NCBI RefSeq assembly: GCF_024347055.1
Contig: NZ_AP024895.1
Coordinates: forward strand, 2,294,001 to 2,358,000
Reading direction: 5' to 3'
Length of the DNA: 64,000 nt
Source: Vibrio porteresiae DSM 19223
GTDB taxonomy: Bacteria > Pseudomonadota > Gammaproteobacteria > Enterobacterales > Vibrionaceae
This document shows, one piece after another, positions 18,218 through 27,681 of the stretch (the first letter of the stretch is position 1; each line of letters begins with the position of its first letter). Under the pieces are notes generated by a model. That model had not been told where the DNA came from. It ran no database searches and was given only the letters and a program-made list of their open reading frames with translations. A program made the position numbers and the translations under genes.

Positions 18218-19324
18218 ATGAGCCTTGCAGATCAAGTCCTTGCCGTCAACGACGACCTCCCAATTCGTACACACCAACCCGTTCATAGCGGTAAAGTTCG
18301 TTCCGTCTACTGGCTAACTGAAGAAGATAGCCGCCGTCTAATCCAAGAAAAAGGATATGATGTAGCACCAGATGCACCGCTTGCAATCATGGTGATCAGT
18401 GACCGTATTTCTGCGTTTGACTGTGTGTGGCATGCAGAAGGTGGACTGAACGGTGTCCCAGGTAAAGGCGCAGCATTAAATGCTATCTCTAATCATTGGT
18501 TTGATCTGTTTAAACAAAATGGTTTGGCTGACAGCCACATCCTTGATATTCCACACCCATTTGTTTGGATTGTGCAAAAGGCGAAACCAGTCAAAGTGGA
18601 AGCGATTTGTCGTCAATACATTACCGGTTCAATGTGGCGTGCTTACACGAAAGGCGAACGTGAATTCTGTGGTATTCAACTTCCTGAAGGATTGGAAAAA
18701 GATTCTCGCCTACCAAACCTGCTGATGACTCCATCAACAAAAGGGATTTTGCGCGGTATCCCGGGCGTTCCTGAAGCGGATGATGTGAACATCACTCGCC
18801 AAGATTTGGAAAACAACTTTGCCGCGTTCAACTTTAGCAAAGCAGCGGATATCGATTTATACGAAACCCTACTACAACAAGGTTTCAATGTAATCAGTGA
18901 TGCTCTCGCGGCAATTGGTCAAATCTTCGTCGACACCAAATTTGAATTTGGTTACGTTTCTGATGCCAAAGGCGTTGAAAAACTGATCTACATGGACGAA
19001 GTGGGCACTCCAGACTCTTCTCGTATTTGGGATGAAGCAGAATACCGTAACGGTAAGATCGTGGAAAACTCAAAAGAAGGCTTCCGCCAGTTCTTGCTTA
19101 ACTACTTCCCAGATCCCGACATTCTACTGAACAAAGAACGTATGCCAGAACGTGAAGCGTTAGCTCGTGATAATGCGCTACCACTGGATTCACTGATGGA
19201 CATTTCTCGTACTTACCTAGGTATTGCCGAAAAAATCATTGGCAAACCAGTAGAACTAAGTACGAACCCTAAACAAGAAATCATCGATATCTTGGATAAA
19301 GAATACGGTTTGATCGCCCATTAA
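18218..19324 (+). CDS. purC: Phosphoribosylaminoimidazole-succinocarboxamide (SAICAR) synthase
   Basis: Cytosolic ligase that joins CAIR and aspartate with ATP in de novo purine synthesis. The 368-aa protein is the longer form typical of vibrios (E. coli has 237 aa). Family motifs seen include GKVRSVYWL, ISDRISAFDCVW, EAICRQYITGSMWRAY and VDTKFEFGY followed by MDEVGTPDSSRIW. A PurR operator lies upstream and a terminator follows, so it is a single-gene PurR unit. Confidence 0.96.
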   Translation: MSLADQVLAVNDDLPIRTHQPVHSGKVRSVYWLTEEDSRRLIQEKGYDVAPDAPLAIMVISDRISAFDCVWHAEGGLNGVPGKGAALNAISNHWFDLFKQNGLADSHILDIPHPFVWIVQKAKPVKVEAICRQYITGSMWRAYTKGEREFCGIQLPEGLEKDSRLPNLLMTPSTKGILRGIPGVPEADDVNITRQDLENNFAAFNFSKAADIDLYETLLQQGFNVISDALAAIGQIFVDTKFEFGYVSDAKGVEKLIYMDEVGTPDSSRIWDEAEYRNGKIVENSKEGFRQFLLNYFPDPDILLNKERMPEREALARDNALPLDSLMDISRTYLGIAEKIIGKPVELSTNPKQEIIDILDKEYGLIAH

Positions 19325-19351
19325 TCTCAGGCGAGCTTAGCTATAAATAGC

Positions 19352-19381
19352 AAAACGGGGCAACATGCCCCGTTTCTTTTT
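19352..19381 (+). terminator. Terminator after purC
   Basis: AAACGGGGC/GCCCCGTTT stem with a short loop, followed by CTTTTTG. Confidence 0.9.
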
Positions 19382-19421
19382 GCCGCAATCTTACACTCTG
19401 CTGAGCATATAACTGGCAGTG

Positions 19422-19823
19422 CTATTCAGCCGATTCTAATTGGCTAGACACTTCCACCATAAATTCATCACTGGCTGATGAATGAATGCGCACTTTCCCT
19501 TTTTGCTCAATCACTTCTATCTGCTGAGCTTCTAAAGCGTATGGCATGATCAGTTTGATTTCATCAATCCCCTCTTGGCGAGCAAGACGAAATAAATTGA
19601 TCAGATTTGACTCATCACTCCGGCGACTAGAAAGACGATCTAGAGCAATATCCCATAAACGCTCTTCAGGACCTTTTTGGTTGTTTGGCACATGTTTTAA
19701 CATTGCACCCGAGAGCGGATACAGCGAACCAAGCACATCGGCAAAGGTCCATTTCTTAGTGCACGAGGCACCTAAAAAACTGGTGTAATCAAAAGTTGCG
19801 AAAATTTTCTCATGCTCTTCCAT
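19422..19823 (-). CDS. Conserved hypothetical protein
   Basis: 133 aa, no family recognised. It is soluble and slightly acidic, with no signal peptide. Its middle part (LINLFRLARQEGIDEIKLIMPYALEAQQIEV) looks like an alpha/beta unit. The ATG is preceded by GGAGGCAAC, a good ribosome-binding site, and codon use resembles the neighbours. It is convergent with purC. Confidence 0.65.
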   Translation of the reverse strand: MEEHEKIFATFDYTSFLGASCTKKWTFADVLGSLYPLSGAMLKHVPNNQKGPEERLWDIALDRLSSRRSDESNLINLFRLARQEGIDEIKLIMPYALEAQQIEVIEQKGKVRIHSSASDEFMVEVSSQLESAE

Positions 19824-20291
19824 GTTGCCTCCGACCTAATGACGTCTGACATAATTAAATATTGAGCAATTAGGTGCTTATAGCAATGTGATATTAGAAA
19901 ACGGTCTGATATGACGAACGAACCTATCTAAAGGATATTAAAGCCACAGCTTAGTAACATCCGGTGCACAAACCCATCATAAGGTATAGCTAATTTATTA
20001 ATCACTATACGAACGAGTTTCCGCCCTCTGTTTTATCCCGAAGATAATCAGGCTCATTCTGACTGATTGGTCAAATCCACCCTTTTTATGCGGCGATAGT
20101 TTACCTGTTTTGCACTGAAAAATGGATAAGCAAAATAGCAATTAACACACTGTATATCAGCACATCATGAACAATCTCAAAGATTGGCCTATTTCTCATC
20201 GATCTGACGCATAAAATGCCCACTCAAATTTGCCTTAATTCGTTGAAAAGTGTTTAATTCTAGTTAATTACGAATTATCGAGTTAGGTGTT
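19824..20291. other. Intergenic region upstream of galR
   Basis: 468 bp, AT-rich, no gene recognised. It must contain the promoters of the divergent hypothetical gene and galR; no clear operator was picked out by eye. Confidence 0.45.
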
Positions 20292-21296
20292 ATGGCCACC
20301 ATCAAAGATGTCGCGAAAGCGGCTGGCGTTTCAGTCGCTACCGTATCGCGCGTGATCAATAAATCACCCAAAGCCAGTGCTTCTTCAATCGAGGCCGTCA
20401 CCAAAGCCATGAGTGAACTAGGCTATCGTCCCAATGCGGCAGCACGCGCGTTGGTTAACCAAAGTACTGAAACAATGGGGGTTTTGGTCTCTGATGTGTC
20501 CGACCCTTTTTTCGGCACCTTAGTCAAATCCGTCGACATGGTGGCGCATCAGAATGGTAAACATGTGTTAATCGGTAATGGTTACCACAATGAAGAGGGC
20601 GAACGCCAAGCGATCGAACTGTTGATCAACAACCGTTGTGATGCTTTGGTTATCCACTCTAAAGCATTAAGCGATGCAGAATTGATTGAATTTGCGAAAG
20701 AAGCCAAAGGTATGGTACTGATTAATCGCCATATTCCTGAAATAGCTCACCGTTGTATCTCCTTAGATAACTTCAAAGGAGCCTACCTAGCGACGGAATT
20801 TTTGATTCGTAACGGCCACCGCCATATCGCCTGTATTGCTTCCAATCACCCTATCGAAGACGTCGATCAACGTATTGATGGTTATAAAGCAGCGTTAGCG
20901 GATAACGGTATCGTGCTTTCGCAAGATTACATCGATTATGGAGCGCCAAGTTTGGAAGGGGGCGAAGCAGCAATGACCAACTTGCTGACCAAGTCTATTC
21001 CGATTACCGGTGTCGTCGGCTATAACGATTATATGGCCGCGGGTGCACTATCGATCCTAGATGAAAATGGCATCGCGATTCCCGATCAAATATCGATTGT
21101 CGGCTTCGATGATGGCTTAATTGCTCGATATATGAAACCAAGATTAACTACAGTGCGCTACCCGATCAGTATGATGGCAGAGAAAGCGGCGTTATTGGCA
21201 TTACAACTATCAAGAGATGAACCGATTAATCCAGACATCTCGACTCGCTACTCACCAACGATGGTGAAACGTGATTCAGTAAAAGCCTTGGTCTAA
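20292..21296 (+). CDS. galR: Galactose operon repressor GalR
   Basis: LacI-family repressor. The 334 aa align well with E. coli GalR: N-terminal HTH MATIKDVAKAAGVSVATVSRVINKSPKAS with hinge helix (AAARAL), then the periplasmic-binding-protein-like domain (SDVSDPFFGTLVK, IGNGYHNEEGERQAIE, GFDDGLIARYMKPRLTTVRYP). The inducer should be galactose. GalR-type operators are found in front of galE, 6 kb away, so regulator and target lie in the same neighbourhood. A strong terminator follows. Confidence 0.93.
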   Translation: MATIKDVAKAAGVSVATVSRVINKSPKASASSIEAVTKAMSELGYRPNAAARALVNQSTETMGVLVSDVSDPFFGTLVKSVDMVAHQNGKHVLIGNGYHNEEGERQAIELLINNRCDALVIHSKALSDAELIEFAKEAKGMVLINRHIPEIAHRCISLDNFKGAYLATEFLIRNGHRHIACIASNHPIEDVDQRIDGYKAALADNGIVLSQDYIDYGAPSLEGGEAAMTNLLTKSIPITGVVGYNDYMAAGALSILDENGIAIPDQISIVGFDDGLIARYMKPRLTTVRYPISMMAEKAALLALQLSRDEPINPDISTRYSPTMVKRDSVKALV

Positions 21297-21320
21297 ACAA
21301 TGGCTGAATAAACTGCCAAT

Positions 21321-21353
21321 AAAAAAACACCGCGAAAAAGCGGTGTTTTTTTA
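21321..21353 (+). terminator. Terminator after galR
   Basis: AACACCGC/GCGGTGTT stem with A-rich loop, A7 before it and T7 after it. It also serves the opposite direction (PAAR gene). Confidence 0.9.
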
Positions 21354-21385
21354 TTGCTTACGACACAGTTTCAATAGCCCTATCG

Positions 21386-21421
21386 CATTAGCCATTAGCC
21401 ATTAGCCATTAGCCATTAGCC
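21386..21421. repeat. Five tandem copies of a 7-bp unit at the PAAR gene stop
   Basis: CATTAGC is repeated five times without error and then breaks to CGATA. On the minus strand the array begins inside the last Gly codon and stop codon of the PAAR gene (GGC TAA T...). Copy-number change would keep the stop codon in place, so it would alter only the 3' flank. Confidence 0.9.
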
Positions 21422-21715
21422 GATAATAACGGTCCCTGAACCGGCTGCAATAGTACCGCCGCAGTTCACTGCATCACCGATTCGCGCCGCAGCCACACCA
21501 TCAATTTTTACCGTACCTGAACCAGCGGCAATCGCCCGACCATGGGCACCATGAGGCGTTTTAGGACAAGGACAAGTGTGCATCTGTAATGGGTCCCCAA
21601 CTCGCGCAGCGGCAATACCATCAATAAATACGCTACCGCTCCCCGCAGTAATAGCCGTCGGTGGAAAACATCCGTGCCCTGTATCTACATCACCTACTCT
21701 TGCTGCACCAGCCAT
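21416..21715 (-). CDS. PAAR-domain protein (T6SS spike tip)
   Basis: PAAR proteins cap the VgrG spike of type VI secretion systems and can carry effectors. The 99 aa consist only of the PAAR domain, with repeated IAAGSGTVKIDGVAAARIGD-type units and conserved Cys/His (HGCFPPT, HTCPCPKTPHGAHG, NCGGTI) that bind the tip zinc. No effector extension and no other T6SS gene are nearby, so it is an orphan that must work with a system elsewhere. A 7-bp tandem repeat starts at its stop codon. Confidence 0.88.
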   Translation of the reverse strand: MAGAARVGDVDTGHGCFPPTAITAGSGSVFIDGIAAARVGDPLQMHTCPCPKTPHGAHGRAIAAGSGTVKIDGVAAARIGDAVNCGGTIAAGSGTVIIG

Positions 21716-22131
21716 AGAAACTCCTTAAACCTAGTCTTTATCGTTAAAAGAGAAAACTATCCTCATCGAGTACCTTCACATCGGCACTGACAACATCGCT
21801 TTCTATTTTTTATGCTTAGTAATATGCAATATGTACACCGAAAACAACATCAATACATTTCAATGAGTTAACTTTATTCACTAAGCAAGATCTTACCTAA
21901 CAAGCAATTTCTTGCCCAATGACTCGACCAATAGGCAAAGCCTAGTTTTCCTCACTAAAAACAGTGCAAAAGATAGCTCGCGCGGCTAAATAAAAATATT
22001 TTCTAGTTAAATGAAATATTATAGAAAAAATTACCAAATATTTTGCATTTGTAAGGAAACAAAGCAAAACATTTCTCATGGCAGCTCGGTATAGTTTTAG
22101 CCTAACCAAAGGTGGTGAAAAAGGACAATCG
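21716..22131. other. Intergenic region PAAR/cyuA
   Basis: About 415 bp between divergent genes, AT-rich near 21990-22070. No RNA gene or clear operator is recognised. Confidence 0.45.
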
Positions 22132-23427
22132 ATGAAAACGCAAGCATGGGAAAGTTTACTCTCCGTATTAAAAAAAGAAGTGGTTCCAGCATTAGGTTGC
22201 ACTGAGCCAGTTTCTGTCGCTTTGGCAGCGGCGAAAGCACGCACATTGTTGCCAAATACCCCACGCTTTATCGATGTGTTTGTCTCTCCTAACCTAATGA
22301 AAAATGGTATGGGTGTTGGGGTTCCCGGTACGGGCATGGTCGGTTTGCCGATCGCCGCCGCCGTTGGCGCCTTAGCTGGTGATTGTGAAGCAGGTTTAGA
22401 AGTTCTAAAAGAGATCACCCCTGACGATGTTAGCGCGGCTAAAGCAATGTTGGATCAAGGTGTGGTTCGCGTTCAGGTTGCTAGCGTTTCCAACATTCTC
22501 TATGCCAAAGTGGTCCTCTCTGACGGTGAAAATAGCGTTGCTGTGACCATTGCAGACAGCCATACCCAAATCGTTGCTATTGAAGAAAATGGTATCACCA
22601 CCTATCGCCAAGCGCTGGTACAACACAGTGACACTGAAGAAGTGTCCACTAACCCATTCACCTCACTGACGGCACAAGACGTTTACGAATTTGCTCTGCA
22701 TGTACCGTTAGATGACATTCGCTTTATCGAACAAGCCAAAGTGCTCAACGATGCCTTATCTCAAGAAGGTTTATCGGGTCAATATGGCCTGAGAATCGGT
22801 GCCACTTTTGCTCGTAACGTAGAGCGCGGATTACTGTCTGGCGGACTATTAACCGACATTCTTGCTCGCACATCTGCAGCATCCGATGCACGCATGGATG
22901 GCGCCATGAAACCGGCAATGAGTAACTCAGGTTCAGGTAACCAAGGTATTGCCGCAACCATGCCGGTCGTGGTCACCGCCGATTTTCTCAAATCGAGTGA
23001 AGAAGAGACCTTACGTGCATTAGTTCTGGCAAACTTGATGGCGATTTACATCAAAAGTCATCAACACAAACTCTCTGCACTGTGCGGTGCAACAACTGCT
23101 TCGATGGGCGCAGCCGCGGGAATGACGTATCTGCTCGGCGGCAACTTTACTCAAATTGGCCAAACCATCAGCAGTATGATTGGCGATATTGCCGGGATTA
23201 TTTGCGATGGTGCGAAAACCAGCTGTGCGATGAAAGTCTCTTCTTCTGCCGGTGCGGCAGTAAAAGCCTCACTAATGGCTTTAGATGGCGTGTTTGTGAC
23301 GGGTAATGAAGGGATTGTGGCGAACGATGTGGATACTTCAATCCGCAATTTATCGGCCTTAGCAAATGGTTCAATGACCCAAACCGACGTGCAAATTCTG
23401 GATATTATGGTGCGTAAAAGCGCTTAA
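22132..23427 (+). CDS. cyuA: L-cysteine desulfidase family protein (CyuA/YhaM)
   Basis: Fe-S enzyme that splits cysteine to pyruvate, ammonia and sulfide. 431 aa against 436 in E. coli CyuA, with conserved blocks VPALGCTEPVSVALAAA, VSPNLMKNGMGVGVPGTGMVGLPIAAA, RTSAASDARMDGA, SNSGSGNQGIAATMPV and IICDGAKTSCAMKVS. The Cys residues in the first and last blocks fit cluster ligands. I start at the ATG 22132 (AAAAGGACAATCG in front) rather than 18 codons upstream. The E. coli partner transporter cyuP is not next to it. Confidence 0.9.
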   Translation: MKTQAWESLLSVLKKEVVPALGCTEPVSVALAAAKARTLLPNTPRFIDVFVSPNLMKNGMGVGVPGTGMVGLPIAAAVGALAGDCEAGLEVLKEITPDDVSAAKAMLDQGVVRVQVASVSNILYAKVVLSDGENSVAVTIADSHTQIVAIEENGITTYRQALVQHSDTEEVSTNPFTSLTAQDVYEFALHVPLDDIRFIEQAKVLNDALSQEGLSGQYGLRIGATFARNVERGLLSGGLLTDILARTSAASDARMDGAMKPAMSNSGSGNQGIAATMPVVVTADFLKSSEEETLRALVLANLMAIYIKSHQHKLSALCGATTASMGAAAGMTYLLGGNFTQIGQTISSMIGDIAGIICDGAKTSCAMKVSSSAGAAVKASLMALDGVFVTGNEGIVANDVDTSIRNLSALANGSMTQTDVQILDIMVRKSA

Positions 23428-23445
23428 TCATGATTAAACTGCCGA

Positions 23446-23480
23446 CATCGTGGCGGGAAAAGGATCTTCCCGTCACGATG
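23446..23480. terminator. Long hairpin between cyuA and the VOC gene
   Basis: A 13-bp stem, CATCGTGGCGGGA/TCCCGTCACGATG, with one wobble pair. There is no T tract, so it may slow polymerase or protect the mRNA rather than act as a classic terminator. Confidence 0.5.
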
Positions 23481-23504
23481 CTCTTAACAGCGAAATATCG
23501 TTAT

Positions 23505-23888
23505 CTAGGCAGACAACACATACGCTGCGCAAAGTTTGTTGCCAAACGGATCGCGCAAATAAGCCAGATATAACTGACGAGTACCTGCAACACGCAATCC
23601 TGGTGGGTTTTCACAGGTTGTGCCGCCATTAGCAACACCCGCAGCATGCCAAGCATTCACTTGCTCTTCTGATGTAGCAGCAAAACCGATGGTCATGCCA
23701 TTACCATAAGTGGCCTTTTCACCATTGATGGGTTTAGTGATCATAAAGCGTCCACCATTACCGCTGTAAGCAATACGTCCTTTGGCATCAATAACGCCTG
23801 CTGGGTAACCTAACTCTTGCATAATCGCGTCGTAAAAACGCTTTGACTGCTCTATGTCATCTGAGCCCAACATAATATGGCTAAACAT
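23505..23888 (-). CDS. VOC-family (glyoxalase/bleomycin-resistance fold) protein
   Basis: 127 aa with the vicinal-oxygen-chelate pattern: HIMLGSDDIEQSKRFYDAIMQELG at the N-terminus and RQLYLAYLRDPFGNKLCAAY at the C-terminus. His4 and the late residues could form the metal site. The substrate is not predictable. It converges on cyuA and stands alone. Confidence 0.85.
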   Translation of the reverse strand: MFSHIMLGSDDIEQSKRFYDAIMQELGYPAGVIDAKGRIAYSGNGGRFMITKPINGEKATYGNGMTIGFAATSEEQVNAWHAAGVANGGTTCENPPGLRVAGTRQLYLAYLRDPFGNKLCAAYVLSA

Positions 23889-24051
23889 GTTAATCCCTTA
23901 TTTTAAAAAGATATGGTCTTCTGCTGCGCTTGCTACACAGCGGCTTGCTTTAGCAAATCAGATAAGCACTTTCTATGTGTGATTAGGCTAAAGTCCACCA
24001 CCACATTACCGCGCCACATCAAATTCGTCACCTAATAAACAGGACGAACCA

Positions 24052-24083
24052 ATAAAAAAGCTGACCCAGTTGGATCAGCTTTC
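24052..24083 (-). terminator. Terminator of the gal operon
   Basis: On the minus strand AAAGCTGATCC..GGGTCAGCTTT (one mismatch) is followed by TTTTATT. It is 32 bp after the galK stop. Confidence 0.88.
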
Positions 24084-24114
24084 ATTGGTATTTTATTGGA
24101 ATTAGATCAATTAG

Positions 24115-25269
24115 TTAAGCAACAAGACCTGCACCATCTGTCGCATAACAAACATAGATAGTCTCTTTAAGACCGGTCTTCGCTTGATATTGAGCCGCAA
24201 TTGCTCCTTTAACATCACTGACCAATGCAGGTGGCACAAGAGCAACCACACAACCACCGAAACCGCCGCCGGTCATACGCACGCCACCTTGAGCACCCAC
24301 AACCTCTTTGACGATATCCACTAGGGTATCAATCTCTTTAACCGTGATTTCGAAATCATCACGCATTGAAATATGAGATTGTTCCATCAGCTCAGCCATA
24401 CGCTTCATATCACCAGAAGCTAAGGCTTTTGCTGCCTCTTCAGTACGGTCATTTTCGGTGATCACGTGACGCGCACGTTTAGCAACCATAGGGTCGAGTT
24501 CATTTTGTTTCATCACAAACTGCTCGATGCTAACGTCGCGTAGTGCTTTTACGCCGAAGATACGCGCAGCTTCTTCACATTGCGCGCGGCGAGTGTTGTA
24601 TTCACTATCCACTAAGCCACGTTTTTTGTTGGAGTTAATAATCACAACCGCCATATCTTCAGGCATAGAAACCGCTGTTGTTTCTAGGCTACGACAATCG
24701 ATCAAGAGCGCGTGGTTAGCTTGTCCTTCCGCAGAAATCAGTTGATCCATGATGCCGCAATTACAACCCACAAATTGGTTTTCCGCTTGCTGACCATTCA
24801 ACGCAATTTCAGCTTGGGTGATATTTAAGCTATAGAGCTCTTTGAATGTTTGGCCAATCACCACTTCCAAAGCAGCTGAAGAACTTAAACCTGCACCTTG
24901 AGGAACGTTACCAGAAACAGCGATATCAGCACCGTCAAATTTGTAGCCGCGCTCAATCAAGAACTTCACTACGCCACGGATGTAGTTTGCCCACAGTTTG
25001 TTTTCGATAAACTCAATCGGCGCATCTAATGAAAACTCATCTTGTGCATCTTCGTAATCACATGCCACAACACGCACGATACGGTCATCACGTTTCGCCG
25101 CTGCCACCACCGTTTGGTAGTTAATCGCACAAGGTAGAACGAAACCGTCGTTATAGTCGGTGTGTTCACCAATTAGGTTAACGCGGCCAGGTGCTTGAAT
25201 ACGGCAATCAGGTTGGTACGCAAACACACGTTCAAAAGAATTGTTCACATTTTGCATAGGTTCAGACAT
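24115..25269 (-). CDS. galK: Galactokinase
   Basis: Phosphorylates galactose to galactose-1-phosphate with ATP, the first step of the Leloir pathway. GHMP-kinase signatures are intact: QAPGRVNLIGEHTDYNDGFVLPCAI (substrate loop), GNVPQGAGLSSSAALEV (ATP loop) and RMTGGGFGGCVVAL. I use the ATG at 25267-25269 (384 aa), where homologues begin; another ATG two codons earlier is equally near the GAG ribosome-binding site. It is the last gene of galETK. Confidence 0.95.
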   Translation of the reverse strand: MSEPMQNVNNSFERVFAYQPDCRIQAPGRVNLIGEHTDYNDGFVLPCAINYQTVVAAAKRDDRIVRVVACDYEDAQDEFSLDAPIEFIENKLWANYIRGVVKFLIERGYKFDGADIAVSGNVPQGAGLSSSAALEVVIGQTFKELYSLNITQAEIALNGQQAENQFVGCNCGIMDQLISAEGQANHALLIDCRSLETTAVSMPEDMAVVIINSNKKRGLVDSEYNTRRAQCEEAARIFGVKALRDVSIEQFVMKQNELDPMVAKRARHVITENDRTEEAAKALASGDMKRMAELMEQSHISMRDDFEITVKEIDTLVDIVKEVVGAQGGVRMTGGGFGGCVVALVPPALVSDVKGAIAAQYQAKTGLKETIYVCYATDGAGLVA

Positions 25270-25327
25270 GGTCATTTACTCTTTTTATCAAGACTCAAAA
25301 CGGCACTTGAGTCTAAGGTTGTAGGGT

Positions 25328-26380
25328 TTATTGTTCTTTAAAGTGAATGTCGCTGACATCACGAAGGCGCGCAGCCGCTTGTTCTGCCGTTAAATCACGT
25401 TGTGATTCAGCCAACATTTCGTAGCCCACCATAAATTTACGCACAGTCGCGCTGCGCAGTAGCGGTGGATAAAACAGTGCATGCAGCTGCCAATGGTCGA
25501 TATTGGTGCCTTCATCAAAGAAAGGCGCATAGTGCCATCCCATGGAATAAGGGAATGAGCATTGGAATAGGTTGTCGTAGCGACTGGTCAGTTTTTTCAG
25601 CGCAAGAGCCAGATCATCACGTTGCGCTTCGGTGAGTTCACTCATACGGCGCACGTGAGTCTTAGGTAACAGCATGGTTTCAAAAGGCCATGCGGCCCAA
25701 TAAGGCACCACAGCCAACCAGTGTTCGGTTTCCACTACGGTGCGTGAACCGTCTTTCAGTTCCGCATTCACATAATCCACCAGCAGGTTAGAACCTTGTT
25801 GATCGAAGTAGGCTTTGAGGTTTTTCTCTTTACGCTCAATTTCATTTGGCAAGAAGCTGTTCGCCCAAACTTGACCGTGTGGGTGAGGTTGAGAGCATCC
25901 CATGGTCTCGCCCTTGTTTTCAAATACTTGAACCCAAACGTACTCTTTACCTAGCTCTTCAATCTGTTCATTCCAAGTATCAATCACTTGGCGAATGGCT
26001 GGCACTGGTAGTTCTGGCAAGGTCTTGCTGTGATCCGGAGAAAAACAGATCACTCGGCTTAAGCCACGTGCACTTTGGGTACGAAACAGCGGATTGGTTG
26101 ACTCAGGAGCCTCAGGGGTATCTTCTTTTAGTGCGGCAAAATCGTTACTAAACACATAAGTGCCTTGGTAATCTGGGTTTACATCACCAGACACGCGCTT
26201 GTTGGTTGGACACAAAAAGCAGTGTTCATCGTATTTAGGCAGTACCTTAGTGGCAGGCTTTTCATCTTGGCCACTCCAAGGGCGTTTGGCACGGTGTGGT
26301 GAAACCAAAATCCATTGGTCTGTTAGCGGGTTATACCGACGGTGCGGATGATCAACAGGATTAAAAGTAATATCAGACAT
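25328..26380 (-). CDS. galT: Galactose-1-phosphate uridylyltransferase
   Basis: Exchanges UMP between UDP-glucose and galactose-1-phosphate. 350 aa, with the active-site HPHGQ motif (CSQPHPHGQVWA), zinc-site CFLCPTNKR near residue 55, and the C-terminal histidine region (GWHYAPFFDEG..HWQLHALFYPPLLRSATVRKFMVGYEML). It lies between galE and galK with gaps of about 60 bp, so is co-transcribed. Confidence 0.97.
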   Translation of the reverse strand: MSDITFNPVDHPHRRYNPLTDQWILVSPHRAKRPWSGQDEKPATKVLPKYDEHCFLCPTNKRVSGDVNPDYQGTYVFSNDFAALKEDTPEAPESTNPLFRTQSARGLSRVICFSPDHSKTLPELPVPAIRQVIDTWNEQIEELGKEYVWVQVFENKGETMGCSQPHPHGQVWANSFLPNEIERKEKNLKAYFDQQGSNLLVDYVNAELKDGSRTVVETEHWLAVVPYWAAWPFETMLLPKTHVRRMSELTEAQRDDLALALKKLTSRYDNLFQCSFPYSMGWHYAPFFDEGTNIDHWQLHALFYPPLLRSATVRKFMVGYEMLAESQRDLTAEQAAARLRDVSDIHFKEQ

Positions 26381-26439
26381 ACAACATTTCTCTCAAAATT
26401 CGGTAAACAAAACGGCGTTACTTTTTGTAGCCATTAGGA

Positions 26440-27456
26440 TTATTGGTCGTAGCCATTCGGGTTATTGGATTGCCATAGCCAAGTATCTGCGGTCATCTGC
26501 GCAATCGTGCGTGTCGCTTTCCAGCCTAATTCGGCTTCCGCTTTTTCAGTACTTGCCCAGCACTCTGCAATGTCACCCGGACGGCGTGGGCAGAGTTTGT
26601 AAGGCACATCATGACCACACGCTTTAGCAAAAGCGTGCACCATATCGAGCACACTCGACCCTTGACCTGTACCAAGGTTGTAAATATGCAATCCCGCTTT
26701 TACGCCAACACTATTGAGTGCCGCAATATGCCCATCAGCCAAATCAAGCACATGGATATAGTCACGAACGCCCGTGCCATCAGGGGTTGGGTAATCATTA
26801 CCAAACACGGCTAACTCGGCGCGACGACCGACCGCCACTTGCGCAATAAAAGGCATCAGGTTATTAGGGATGCCTTTCGGATCTTCCCCCATGGTGCCTG
26901 ATGGATGCGCACCAACTGGGTTGAAATAACGCAGCAGTGTGATGCTCCAATCTGGCTCAGCATGGAACAAGTCACTTAAACACTGCTCAACCATGTACTT
27001 ACTGCGCCCATATGGGTTGGTAGTATTGCCGGTTGGAAAAGCTTCGGTAATTGGCACAGAAGCCGGATCGCCATACACCGTTGCAGACGAGCTAAAGACT
27101 AAGCTTTTGACGCCCGCTTTACGCATCGCACGGGCCAATACCAATGAACCGTTGACGTTGTTATCGTAGTATTCAAGAGGTTTTACGACCGATTCGCCAA
27201 CCGCTTTTAGGCCAGCAAAATGAATCACCGCATCGATATTCTGTTCACTAAAAACACGATCGAGGAACGCTTCATCACGTACGTCACCTTGGTAAAACAC
27301 CGGGGTCACATCGGTTAATGCGTTAATGCGGTTTAACACTTCTTTGTTGGCGTTGCACAGGTTATCGATAATCACTGGAGTGATTCCAGCTTGAATCATT
27401 TGCACACAAGTGTGGCTACCGATATATCCCATACCACCGGTGACAAGTACTTTCAC
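26440..27456 (-). CDS. galE: UDP-glucose 4-epimerase
   Basis: Interconverts UDP-galactose and UDP-glucose using bound NAD; it also supplies UDP-galactose for surface polysaccharides. 338 aa, short-chain dehydrogenase fold: Rossmann GGMGYIGSH at the N-terminus, catalytic Ser in VFSSSATVYGDP, YxxxK in NPYGRSKYMVEQ, and RPGDIAEC near the C-terminus. It is the first gene of galETK; GalR and CRP sites lie upstream (27562-27697). galM is not in the window. Confidence 0.97.
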   Translation of the reverse strand: MKVLVTGGMGYIGSHTCVQMIQAGITPVIIDNLCNANKEVLNRINALTDVTPVFYQGDVRDEAFLDRVFSEQNIDAVIHFAGLKAVGESVVKPLEYYDNNVNGSLVLARAMRKAGVKSLVFSSSATVYGDPASVPITEAFPTGNTTNPYGRSKYMVEQCLSDLFHAEPDWSITLLRYFNPVGAHPSGTMGEDPKGIPNNLMPFIAQVAVGRRAELAVFGNDYPTPDGTGVRDYIHVLDLADGHIAALNSVGVKAGLHIYNLGTGQGSSVLDMVHAFAKACGHDVPYKLCPRRPGDIAECWASTEKAEAELGWKATRTIAQMTADTWLWQSNNPNGYDQ

Positions 27457-27561
27457 ATTCCACCTCTCAACTTTGTCAGTTTGAACACTTTGAACCGTCA
27501 GCTTGAATGCCTAAGTGCTCTGAAATTGACGTCAGTTTAGCAACCTCTTACGTTTGCTTTC

Positions 27562-27577
27562 TGTGATACTTGACACA
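27562..27577. promoter_or_regulatory. Candidate CRP site upstream of galE
   Basis: TGTGA-TACTTG-ACACA matches the CRP pattern TGTGA-N6-TCACA except for one base. It adjoins the GalR-type operator at 27580, as expected for a catabolite-controlled gal promoter. Confidence 0.5.
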
Positions 27578-27579
27578 TT

Positions 27580-27595
27580 GTGTAAACGTTACCAC
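27580..27595. promoter_or_regulatory. GalR-type operator 1
   Basis: GTGTAAACGTTACCAC differs from the GalR consensus GTGTAANCGNTTNCAC by about one base. It lies 124 bp upstream of the galE start codon. Confidence 0.75.
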
Positions 27596-27681
27596 TAAAA
27601 ATCTTTTCAGGAAAAATTTACTAAAACAAATAATGTGATTAACTATATGTTTTATATGATTTAAATTTATTTTTAATTCTG

